Of a DNA stretch of 64,000 nt, positions 26,400 to 34,572 are shown one piece after another. Positions within the stretch are counted from its first letter, which is position 1, and the number at the start of each line of letters is the position of its first letter. The DNA is from Paenibacillus paridis (GTDB lineage: Bacteria; Bacillota; Bacilli; Paenibacillales; Paenibacillaceae), in the NCBI RefSeq assembly GCF_006345825.1, contig NZ_VCIX01000092.1, positions 434,001 through 498,000 of the forward strand, written 5' to 3'. The notes beneath the pieces are model-generated. The model saw nothing but the letters and a program-made list of their open reading frames with translations, was not told the origin of the DNA and made no database searches. Made by a program: the position numbers and the translations under genes.

Positions 26400-26433
26400 G
26401 TAGAACATAAAAATAGGCCATGAGGAGAGATGG

Positions 26434-28458
26434 ATGATGCAACAATTATACTATGGTGTGGCTTACTACGACGAATATATGCCGTATGAGCGGCTTGAGG
26501 AAGACATTCGAATGATGAAGGCTGCCGGCATTAATCTCGTCCGTATTGCGGAATCCACCTGGAGTACCCATGAACCGCAAAATGGCGTCTTCGACTTTAC
26601 CAGTGTTGACCGTGTGCTTGATGCTATGCATAAAGCGGATATTCACGTTATCGTCGGAACGCCGACCTACGCCGTGCCGACATGGATGGTTAAAGAGCAT
26701 CCAGAGGTGCTCGCCGAGACACCGAACGGGCCGGGGCGATATGGGGCGAGACAGATTATGGATATCATTAATCCGTCTTACCTTTTCTATGCGGAGAGGA
26801 TCATTCGCAAGTTGATTAGCCGAGTATGCAGCCATCCTGCTGTTATTGGTTTTCAAGTGGATAACGAAACTAAACATTATGAGACGAGCGGCCCTAATGT
26901 ACAGCTTCGGTTCATTAAATATATGAAAGATAAATTCGGTACGCTAGAGCGGCTCAATCAGGAATTCGGACTCGATTACTGGAGTAACCGAATAAATAGT
27001 TGGGAGGATTTCCCTTCCATGGTTGGCACCATTAATGGCAGTCTTGGCGCAGAGTTTTCCCGATTCCAGCGTCAGCTAGTTACCGAGTTTCTAGCTTGGC
27101 AAGTTGCCATTGTCAATGAGTATAAGCGCCCTAATCAGTTTGTAACTCATAACTTCGATTTTGATTGGCGGGGCCATTCGTTTGGTGTTCAGAAGGATGT
27201 CGATCACTTTGAAGCAGCAAAGGCACTTGATATTGCGGGAGTCGATATTTACCATCCTTCGCAAGATGAGCTGACAGGCAAGGAAATTTCATTTGGTGGA
27301 GATTCTACGCGTTCTCTAAAAGGGGAAAACTACTTCGTGCTTGAGACGCAAGCGCAGGCTTTTCCGAATTGGACGCCTTACCCTGGCCAGCTTCGGCTTC
27401 AGGCCTTTAGCCATCTGGCTTCAGGAGCGAATATGGTTGAATACTGGCACTGGCACTCGATTCATAATTCCATTGAAACGTATTGGAAGGGCTTGCTCAG
27501 CCATGATATGGGGACGAATCCCACTTATGAAGAAGCGGTAACGATTGGACGAGATTTTAAGCGGTTATCTGCTAATCTTATTAACTTAAAAAAGGAAAAC
27601 AAAGCTGCGATGCTTGTCAGCAATGAGGCATTAACCGCAATGGAATGGTTTAAGCTGCCGGGGGGCGAAGTCCGTTATAATGATATTGTTCGAGTACTCT
27701 ATGATCAGTTATATGAGATGAACATTGGTTGTGACCTGCTGAATCCAAGCGCTGTTGAGCGGTTTGGGAATTATGACCTGATCGTTGTACCGGCACTTTA
27801 TGCGGCTTCGGACGAGCTTCTTGAGAAGCTGAATCAATACGTGGAAAATGGCGGCCATGTCGTTTATACGTTCAAGAGCGGGTTCGCTAATGAACAGCTT
27901 AAGGTCCGTACGGGTATGCAGCCAGCCATAATAGACAAGGCATGTGGCATCCAGTATAGCCAATTTGTACAACCGAATAAGGTTTCGCTGAAGGAAAATC
28001 CTTTTGGCGTTACAGAGGAGTCTAACCGCGTTGATGTCTGGATGGAGCTTCTTACGCCAACAACGGCGGAAGTGCTGGCCTGGTATGAACATCCTCACTG
28101 GGGGACTTATGCAGCCATTACAGAAAACCAATACGGTCGTGGTACGGCTACTTATATCGGCTACATGCCAAGTCCGGAGGTTGCAGGGAAAGTATTGGAG
28201 AGAGCCTGCAACGCAGCAGGCCTGACTGGTCCAGACCAAGAGCTTTGTTTTCCGTTGATCGTCAAGAGCGGAGTTAATGAGGCAGGAAGGACCATTCGTT
28301 ATTACTTTAACTATTCGAGTCGTCCAACGTCTTTCTCATACCCCCATGGCAATGGGATTGAGCTTTTGTCTGAGAGAAACATCATCGCTGGCGAGCAAAT
28401 TGAGCTGGAAAGCTGGGGTTTCGTTATTGTTGAGGAGAGCGTTTCAACGTTAAAATAA
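26434..28458 (+). CDS. GH42 beta-galactosidase
   Basis: A 674-residue cytoplasmic glycosidase with no signal peptide. The TIM-barrel domain carries the acid/base E145 in 'Q-V-D-N-E-T' and the nucleophile E304 in 'V-L-E-T-Q-A'. The trimerisation domain (about 390-600) and a short beta domain at the C-terminus follow, the usual GH42 order and length. It cleaves terminal beta-galactosides, for example from plant galactans or arabinogalactan side chains. GAGGAGAG lies upstream. Some GH42 enzymes act as alpha-L-arabinopyranosidases, so the exact sugar is open. Confidence 0.94.
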   Translation: MMQQLYYGVAYYDEYMPYERLEEDIRMMKAAGINLVRIAESTWSTHEPQNGVFDFTSVDRVLDAMHKADIHVIVGTPTYAVPTWMVKEHPEVLAETPNGPGRYGARQIMDIINPSYLFYAERIIRKLISRVCSHPAVIGFQVDNETKHYETSGPNVQLRFIKYMKDKFGTLERLNQEFGLDYWSNRINSWEDFPSMVGTINGSLGAEFSRFQRQLVTEFLAWQVAIVNEYKRPNQFVTHNFDFDWRGHSFGVQKDVDHFEAAKALDIAGVDIYHPSQDELTGKEISFGGDSTRSLKGENYFVLETQAQAFPNWTPYPGQLRLQAFSHLASGANMVEYWHWHSIHNSIETYWKGLLSHDMGTNPTYEEAVTIGRDFKRLSANLINLKKENKAAMLVSNEALTAMEWFKLPGGEVRYNDIVRVLYDQLYEMNIGCDLLNPSAVERFGNYDLIVVPALYAASDELLEKLNQYVENGGHVVYTFKSGFANEQLKVRTGMQPAIIDKACGIQYSQFVQPNKVSLKENPFGVTEESNRVDVWMELLTPTTAEVLAWYEHPHWGTYAAITENQYGRGTATYIGYMPSPEVAGKVLERACNAAGLTGPDQELCFPLIVKSGVNEAGRTIRYYFNYSSRPTSFSYPHGNGIELLSERNIIAGEQIELESWGFVIVEESVSTLK

Positions 28459-28512
28459 GCAGTAGGCAGACGCTGAGTATGAATTGCAATAAAGCAACAA
28501 GCCGTATGAAAG

Positions 28513-28548
28513 AGGTCAGTTACACGCTGCGTGTATCTGGCCTTTTTA
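28513..28548 (+). terminator. Terminator after GH42
   Basis: AGGTCAG and TACACGC pair with CGTGTA and CTGGCCT (one G-T pair), followed by TTTTT. It ends the GH42 transcript before the acyltransferase-like gene. Confidence 0.75.
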
Positions 28549-28720
28549 AGTGTGATCAGGATGAAAAATATTTCAAGTTTTATGCTGCGAAACACTTAAA
28601 AAACCTTGCAGAAATTGGGCAGGTTATTGTATCCTACCATGGTCGCTATAATACATGATGACGTAGGTTGAATATGACTAAGCATAGCGTGGCAATTGCT
28701 GTACGTTAAAGAAATGGGGC

Positions 28721-29533
28721 GTGTTTCTATTGAATATTAAACGGTTTTGCGAAGGCATTATGCTTGAACCTGCTGCTGCGCAGCAATTGTATGCGTACCG
28801 TATGGAAGAAGAAACGTATGAAGCCTATAAACAACATTTTTATGCGGACTACGGATCCTTCTTTGAAAGCGTGAAGCAAACGACGAGCTATCGAAAATTG
28901 CTGCTCTATTTATTTGTCAGGTTTGGGGTAGATGCCTATGAGGAATACCAAATACGCGGGATCAGCGATGAAATCTACTTTGATACCTTCTCGGACATCC
29001 ACATTTGGTGTAAGGTCTGCAGGCATGATTTTGGCGAATACGGAATTGAAGAATATAACTGGCTGCAGGAGCATGTTCAGCTTCGCTTGTTCCGACTCGG
29101 AAGGCTGCAATTCCAGCCCATTGCCTTTGACCGTGACTTAGTCGTAAACGGCCGAAAAATAGCTAAAAACCAAATCGTGTTTAATATACATATCCCATCT
29201 GGAGAACCGCTAACGACCCAAGGCGTGGAGAAGTCGTTTGAGCTAGCGAGAGCTTTTTTTAGAGGGATATCTCCGGTGTATATTTGTCATTCATGGCTGC
29301 TTTACCCAAAGCTGGGTGAGGTTTTGAGCGCTGGTTCGAATATTTTGCAATTTCAAAAATACTTCCATATTTATGAAATAGACATTGAATCAAGGGAAGC
29401 CGAGCAAAGAATTTTCAATAAGGTAAATGATAATCCATCCGAATATGAGGAGCAGACAAGATTGCAGCGCAGCGCTAAAGCTTATCTGGAAGCGGGCCAT
29501 CGACTCGGAAGCGGGTATGGTATCGTGCTGTAA
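28721..29533 (+). CDS. Acyltransferase-domain protein (NAT_N/GNAT_C type)
   Basis: A protein of up to 270 residues matching the pattern of the paired N-acyltransferase N-terminal and GNAT-like C-terminal domains, with the hallmark 'L-F-R-L-G-R-L-Q-F-Q-P' near residues 129-139 and 'N-I-H-I-P-S-G-E-P-L' after it. These proteins are common beside glycoside hydrolases in Paenibacillus. Their substrate is not established to my knowledge. The start is uncertain: GTG 28721 or TTG 28730, which has the better-spaced GGGG. It stands alone, downstream of the GH42 terminator. Confidence 0.75.
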   Translation: MFLLNIKRFCEGIMLEPAAAQQLYAYRMEEETYEAYKQHFYADYGSFFESVKQTTSYRKLLLYLFVRFGVDAYEEYQIRGISDEIYFDTFSDIHIWCKVCRHDFGEYGIEEYNWLQEHVQLRLFRLGRLQFQPIAFDRDLVVNGRKIAKNQIVFNIHIPSGEPLTTQGVEKSFELARAFFRGISPVYICHSWLLYPKLGEVLSAGSNILQFQKYFHIYEIDIESREAEQRIFNKVNDNPSEYEEQTRLQRSAKAYLEAGHRLGSGYGIVL

Positions 29534-29585
29534 TGGCAAAATTCGACTTTCTTTCGTCCGCCTCGGATATTTGGTTCGAGTAGAG

Positions 29586-30425
29586 TTATGATATCGTCCC
29601 CGTGCCGTACAGCTTTCTGTACGTTTCTGGCGTCATGCCTTCCTTCCGGCGGAATGTGGCTACGAAATGGCTAGCATCGCGGAAACCGACTGCTTCGCCA
29701 ATTCGGCGTACCGTCCAATCTGGCCGAGAAGGAAGCCATTCCTTCGCTTTTCGAATCCTCAGTTGAATCAAGTAAGCATAGGCCGTCTGGCCAAACAGCT
29801 CCCGAAACTTCTCGTTCAACTGCCTCTCGCCGATATCAACCAAGGAGGCCATCTCGGTAAGTCCGATTCCGGGATCTGCGAATGCAGCTTCAAGCCAGTC
29901 TAGCAAAATTTGAATGCGCTCCAGCCGTTTCGATATGGATGGCCGGTTGTCCGTCCGCGCATCCGTTCGCAGCAGCGTGAGAAATTGGTACAAATCCGAT
30001 GAAAATTGCCATCCCGACGGATCGCCTCCAGATTCGGCGAGTGCCAGTATGTCTGCTAATTTTTTCGATATTCGCTCATGGCCGGCTTCCCATTGGAAGC
30101 GTTCTGCGGCGTTCCAACCAAAGGACTGGACGAGGCTCGCTGCCAAGCTCCCGTGAAACGTAATAAACCCCGTATGCCAAGAGCCATTTTTTGCTTCGTA
30201 ACGATGTGGCGTTCCTGTGGCTAGCAGTACCCCTGTGCATTTAGTCATCTTCCAGGTGTGGCCGTTAACGGATAGCTCTCCTTCGCCTGCAATTGTCTGG
30301 AGCCAATGGAAATAGGGGTAGCCCTTCGGTCGATCCATCATCTCTTGCTCGGGACTCACTCCGATCGATTCGAGCTGCAGCGGCAGCAATTCGGCTGGCG
30401 AAGCGGGCACGATACGTTTTTTCAT
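29586..30425 (-). CDS. AraC-family transcriptional regulator, divergent from GH105
   Basis: A 279-residue regulator with an N-terminal cupin region ('G-E-G-E-L-S-V-N-G-H-T-W', 'T-G-T-P-H-R-Y-E') and a C-terminal AraC HTH ('I-G-E-R-Q-L-N-E-K-F-R-E'). Of the two adjacent ATGs, 30425 has GGAGG at a 6-nt spacing. It is divergent from GH105 across about 200 bp and is the likely regulator of that gene. Confidence 0.9.
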   Translation of the reverse strand: MKKRIVPASPAELLPLQLESIGVSPEQEMMDRPKGYPYFHWLQTIAGEGELSVNGHTWKMTKCTGVLLATGTPHRYEAKNGSWHTGFITFHGSLAASLVQSFGWNAAERFQWEAGHERISKKLADILALAESGGDPSGWQFSSDLYQFLTLLRTDARTDNRPSISKRLERIQILLDWLEAAFADPGIGLTEMASLVDIGERQLNEKFRELFGQTAYAYLIQLRIRKAKEWLPSRPDWTVRRIGEAVGFRDASHFVATFRRKEGMTPETYRKLYGTGTIS

Positions 30426-30626
30426 CATAAACCTCCATATTCTTATATGTGATTTCTGTATTTTTATATGGGACCGCGTAAAATTAAGCATTACAATGAA
30501 GATGTATATTGCTTTTTTATCATATAAATCAATGAGCGGCAAGATGATTCGTACGTGGAGATCGAATGGTTAGCAGGACGGCTGCTTCTTTCAAGGTTGT
30601 GAATTTGAAAAGTGGGGATGATCAAA

Positions 30627-31670
30627 ATGAAAATTAGCGCAAACGAAAACGATTTGAAACAAATCGTCGGGCGAGTGGCGGAGTATACGTTCGGCATGGA
30701 TCTTACTTGGGATTGGCCGGGCGGAGTTGCCTACTATGGCGTGAGCCGGGCTTACGAAGTGACGGGGGAGCAAGCCTATCTGGATCGAATGATCGCTTGG
30801 GTGGACGAATATATCGAGGCGGGACTTCCGGTTTGGACGGTCAATACCTGCGCGATGGGTCATATGCTGCTTACCTTGTACGAGCAGACGAAGGACGAGC
30901 GGTATGCGGAGCTTATTTTCAGCAAGATTGATTACCTAGAGAACAAAGCACTGCGCTTCGGGGACCGGGTGCTTCAGCATACCGTGTCAGCCAAAAACGA
31001 TTTTCCGGAACAATGCTGGGCGGATACGTTGTTTATGGCGGCGTATTTTATGCTGCGCACGGGCATTATGTTTGACAAAAAACATCTCGTAGAAGATGCT
31101 TTGCATCAATTTTTTTGGCATATCAATTACTTGCAGGACGAGAACGACGGGCTATGGTATCACGGCTACAATCATATCAAGAAGGATCACATGTCCGGTA
31201 TGTATTGGGCAAGAGCTAATGCGTGGGCGGCCTATACGATGTCCAGAGCGGCTCGAATTCTTCCCGAAGCCTATTTGTATCCTCCGATGATGCACATATG
31301 GAGTTCATTGCGCGATCAGTTGGGTGCGATCAAAAAGCTGCAGAAGGAAGATGGTCTATGGGGAACCGTCCTTGACTATCCGGAAGCCTACGGCGAAGTA
31401 TCCGCTACGGCAGGCATTGCGGCGGCTATGGTCACGCAAGGAAATCCTCTGCATGGGAAGTATGTGCAAAAGGCGCTTGGAGGCGTGCTCGAAAATATCG
31501 CAGACAACGGCCGCGTAAGGAACGTATCCGGAGGCACCGCCGTCATGAATGACATCGCCGGCTACCTCGGCATTGACCGGAAATGGGCTCAAGGCTGGGG
31601 GCAGGGGCTTGGGCTTGCGTTTCTGGCCTCGGTGATCGATGAAATTAAACAAAAGCCGGCTGAGGCTTGA
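30627..31670 (+). CDS. GH105 unsaturated rhamnogalacturonyl/glucuronyl hydrolase
   Basis: A 347-residue alpha6/alpha6-barrel enzyme of the YteR/YesR type. The catalytic aspartate is D133 in 'C-W-A-D-T-L-F-M-A', with the conserved 'Y-W-A-R-A-N-A-W' further on. It hydrates the 4,5-unsaturated uronic acid left by polysaccharide lyases and so frees rhamnose-linked or similar sugars. No signal peptide is visible, so it acts on imported fragments. The start at 30627 is supported by GGGG 9 nt upstream. It implies that lyase products of pectin (rhamnogalacturonan I) or arabinogalactan reach the cell. Confidence 0.93.
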   Translation: MKISANENDLKQIVGRVAEYTFGMDLTWDWPGGVAYYGVSRAYEVTGEQAYLDRMIAWVDEYIEAGLPVWTVNTCAMGHMLLTLYEQTKDERYAELIFSKIDYLENKALRFGDRVLQHTVSAKNDFPEQCWADTLFMAAYFMLRTGIMFDKKHLVEDALHQFFWHINYLQDENDGLWYHGYNHIKKDHMSGMYWARANAWAAYTMSRAARILPEAYLYPPMMHIWSSLRDQLGAIKKLQKEDGLWGTVLDYPEAYGEVSATAGIAAAMVTQGNPLHGKYVQKALGGVLENIADNGRVRNVSGGTAVMNDIAGYLGIDRKWAQGWGQGLGLAFLASVIDEIKQKPAEA

Positions 31671-31730
31671 AAATAGGATTGTTTATGTGGCCGAAGGGAA
31701 GAAGCAAACTATACCTGAATCGATAGACGA

Positions 31731-31766
31731 AGCCAGCCCTGCGCGCTATGCAGGGCTGGCTGCCGT
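31731..31766. terminator. 12-bp perfect hairpin between convergent genes
   Basis: AGCCAGCCCTGC (31731-31742) and GCAGGGCTGGCT (31750-31761) form a perfect stem with a 7-nt loop. The T-run is short, but its position between the GH105 and AraC stops fits a shared terminator. Confidence 0.7.
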
Positions 31767-31808
31767 TTAAAAATGACCCGAGCTTTGTAGCTTAAAGTGC
31801 CGTCTTCC

Positions 31809-33056
31809 TCACCTGTTCAATTTCTGGCGGTTACGATACTGCTTCGGTGTCATTCCCGCATGTTTCTTGAAAGCTTTGACAAAATGTGCTTGATCGTAGA
31901 AGGTAAGCCGCTCGCCGATTCTCGATATCATGTCATTGGAATGGTCAAGCAATCTCTTGGCCTCCTCGATTCGTTCTCGCTGGACGTAGCTCATCAGAGT
32001 TAGACCGGTTTCCTTCTTGAACAATTGGGACAAATAATGAGGATTAAGTCCAGCTACTTCAGCTAATAGTTCTAAGGTTATTTCCTCGAAAAGATGAAGG
32101 TAGATATACTCCTTGCTTTTCTGCACCGGTTTAGAATGGTTATTGTTTCGGCATTGGTTGACCCGTTCGGCAAAATCCGCAATCGCAGTGAAAACGGCCG
32201 ATTCTATCGCGCCTAATTCATTTAATTCCTCGATATGTTGAACATGCAGGTCGCTCAGCGTCATGGCGAGCTCTTGATACACCCCGCCTTCGATTGCTAC
32301 ATGGCTGCTTAAGGCAATTCCGCTAATTGCAAGATTTTTGACGCTGCGAATATGACTGCGTTTCGACTGAACCCCGACGGGGGTATTCCCGCTGGCGACT
32401 TTCGCCAATTGTTTCATTAACTCGTTTTTGTCCCCGCGCCTAATAAGGTCCAGCATTTGATTCACCCCAACGATTCCATCATGAAAAATAGAATACTCCC
32501 GCCGATCGGCCAGCTCCAGCTCATTCTTCTGTTGTCGATGGGCTAGCCCGAATTGCATAGTTGATTGGAGTACGTCTGTAATGTCGAGCGCTTCTTGATT
32601 CAGGGTCCAATTGGCTAAAACACAAACATGCAGGAAACGAAAACGATCGACAAACGGAAGGCTTTCGATATATTCCGCCCATTTAGGCCGATCCTGAACC
32701 GGGACTCCATGCTCGATAAACCAATCGCGGTTCAATTCATTGGAATTCCGTCTGGTGGCCGGGCCGATGACGATGACAGCCAAACATTGGCCATTGCGCT
32801 TCACAGGCACTACGGCAAACTGCTCCAAATCATTGATTTCGTAAATAATCGGACGGTTAAGTTTCGTACCCTTCGCGGCGGCAGAACGGATGAGATCAGT
32901 CGAATCCGTAAACGTAGGATGAGTGGCCGTATCGACGCTCCAGAAGTATTCCTGATGATTGTCGATATTCCACTTGCAGAAAACGGGCATTTGCAAGCTT
33001 TCATGAACGCATTTGCACATATAGTCCAGTTGGGTTAAATCTCCTGCATAATCCAT
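31809..33056 (-). CDS. AraC-family transcriptional regulator with long N-terminal domain
   Basis: A 415-residue regulator. The N-terminal 300 residues are not a simple cupin. They have alternating helix and strand segments and resemble the PocR/sensor-like or YesN-type middle domains, but no specific ligand motif was recognised. The C-terminal AraC HTH is clear ('N-P-H-Y-L-S-Q-L-F-K-K-E-T-G', 'D-Q-A-H-F-V-K-A-F-K-K'). AAGAGGA precedes the start. It is divergent from the GPH transporter operon and probably controls it. Confidence 0.88.
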   Translation of the reverse strand: MDYAGDLTQLDYMCKCVHESLQMPVFCKWNIDNHQEYFWSVDTATHPTFTDSTDLIRSAAAKGTKLNRPIIYEINDLEQFAVVPVKRNGQCLAVIVIGPATRRNSNELNRDWFIEHGVPVQDRPKWAEYIESLPFVDRFRFLHVCVLANWTLNQEALDITDVLQSTMQFGLAHRQQKNELELADRREYSIFHDGIVGVNQMLDLIRRGDKNELMKQLAKVASGNTPVGVQSKRSHIRSVKNLAISGIALSSHVAIEGGVYQELAMTLSDLHVQHIEELNELGAIESAVFTAIADFAERVNQCRNNNHSKPVQKSKEYIYLHLFEEITLELLAEVAGLNPHYLSQLFKKETGLTLMSYVQRERIEEAKRLLDHSNDMISRIGERLTFYDQAHFVKAFKKHAGMTPKQYRNRQKLNR

Positions 33057-33130
33057 TCAAATATCCTCTTTTCGTACAATTAATATACGTAACATACCAT
33101 ACTTGGCGATTAGTATGTGCCATAATTCAA

Positions 33131-33146
33131 ATGTAAATGCTTACAT
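33131..33146. promoter_or_regulatory. cre-like operator upstream of the GPH transporter
   Basis: ATGTAAATGCTTACAT is a dyad with 6-bp arms. Its inner 14 bases match the CcpA cre consensus TGWAANCGNTNWCA at all but one position (T for the C of CG). It lies 26 bp before the transporter start codon, a place fitting catabolite repression. Confidence 0.5.
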
Positions 33147-33171
33147 CTGTACATCTTGGAGGGGGAGTTTT

Positions 33172-34572
33172 ATGGCATCTGCAGAGGGAATTGGACAAGA
33201 GGTTAACGATGAAGGCGAGCGGCCGAGGCTTAAATTAGGCGAAAAGCTTGGGCTAGTTATCGGCAATGCGCCGAATACGTTTCATTACCAAATCATTCAA
33301 ATGTATTTATTGTTTTTCTACACCGATTTTATGAAAATCAGCCCGGCTTTTATTGCGGCTTTGTTCCTCTTCACTCGAATCGTGGATGCATTGTTAGTTC
33401 CGTTTTTTGGTGCAATGCTGGATAAGGTTAGCACGCCATGGGGGAAATATACGCCTTGGTTTCTCATTCTGGGCGTTCCTTTCGCCATCTCGGGATGGTT
33501 AACCTTCACGGTTCCCGACTTAAGCGAATCCGGGAAGATGGTTTATGCCGTCGTGACCTACGTGATCTATAGTCTGTTCTCTTCCGTCATCACGATTCCG
33601 AGCCAAGCCGTGATTCCGGCCGTAACGAAGAGAATTGAGGAGCGAATCACAATCGCTCAGCTTGGTTTCCTGTTTATTCTCTTCGGGGCTCTAATTGTAC
33701 AAGTTGGCACAGTGCCTTTGTACAAGGCATTGGGCGGTGGAGATGATGGCAAAGGCTTCTCCCTCCTAATGGCATCGGCGGCGGTCATAACGATCGCGAT
33801 ATCCGCCTATCAATCGGTACGAGTGAAGGAACGTTATATCGTAGCCGCCAAAAAAGACAAGAAGTCGCCTTCGTACAAACAAATGTTAGCGGCTACTTTC
33901 TCTAACAAATACGCCATTATTTTATATGTTTATTTGTTCTCAAATGCGATATCGTCGGGCATTCGTTCGGGGGTCCAGATCCATTTTTACAAATACTTCT
34001 TTAACAATGAAGGCCTAATGGCGATTATTGGCATCGTTATCTTAATACCTACACTGGTTGGTGTAGCCTTCAGCCAAAGGGTGATCCGGCGTTTTGGGCT
34101 TAGAAATACGGTGCTCTCAGGCGTAATCGTTAACCTGATTACATGCCCGCTCTTTCTGTTTATGCCGCCTAATACTACTGGCATTTTGATGCTTATTGCG
34201 GTATCCGTGATTACCGGCTTAATTGGCGGGTTCGCAAGTCCGGCTCAGGGAGCGATGATGCCCGCTGCAATTGATTATACCGAATGGAAGAGCGGGTTGA
34301 ACTTGAACGGTTTCATGAGCTCGTTCAACGGCTTTATTCAAACCTTTGCAACGGCGTTATCCGGAGCAATTGCCGCAGGAGCGCTGACAATAATCGGCTA
34401 TATTCCGGGCGTGGAACAAAGTGAGGGAACGTTGTTCGGTCTTAAAGTATTGGTCGGGGTTCTCCCTGCCGTGTTTGGCGTATTCGCCATCTGTATGATT
34501 TGGTTTGATCTAACGGAAGAGAAGCAGTCCCATATTTCAAAAGAACTTGCGGAAAGAAGGAGAAATGCCTAA
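33172..34572 (+). CDS. GPH-family (MelB-like) sugar:cation symporter
   Basis: A 466-residue, 12-helix MFS transporter. The N-terminal 'Y-F/Y-T-D-F' type segment and 'R-I-V-D-A-L-L-V-P-F-F-G' and 'W-G-K-Y-T-P-W' motifs match the glycoside-pentoside-hexuronide family, in which the D in the R-x-x-D-A/P motif helps bind the coupling cation. Substrates of the family include melibiose, xylosides and glucuronides. The start at 33172 has GGAGGGGGAG upstream. Its stop overlaps the next start (TAATG), so it is translationally coupled to the hydrolase. Confidence 0.92.
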   Translation: MASAEGIGQEVNDEGERPRLKLGEKLGLVIGNAPNTFHYQIIQMYLLFFYTDFMKISPAFIAALFLFTRIVDALLVPFFGAMLDKVSTPWGKYTPWFLILGVPFAISGWLTFTVPDLSESGKMVYAVVTYVIYSLFSSVITIPSQAVIPAVTKRIEERITIAQLGFLFILFGALIVQVGTVPLYKALGGGDDGKGFSLLMASAAVITIAISAYQSVRVKERYIVAAKKDKKSPSYKQMLAATFSNKYAIILYVYLFSNAISSGIRSGVQIHFYKYFFNNEGLMAIIGIVILIPTLVGVAFSQRVIRRFGLRNTVLSGVIVNLITCPLFLFMPPNTTGILMLIAVSVITGLIGGFASPAQGAMMPAAIDYTEWKSGLNLNGFMSSFNGFIQTFATALSGAIAAGALTIIGYIPGVEQSEGTLFGLKVLVGVLPAVFGVFAICMIWFDLTEEKQSHISKELAERRRNA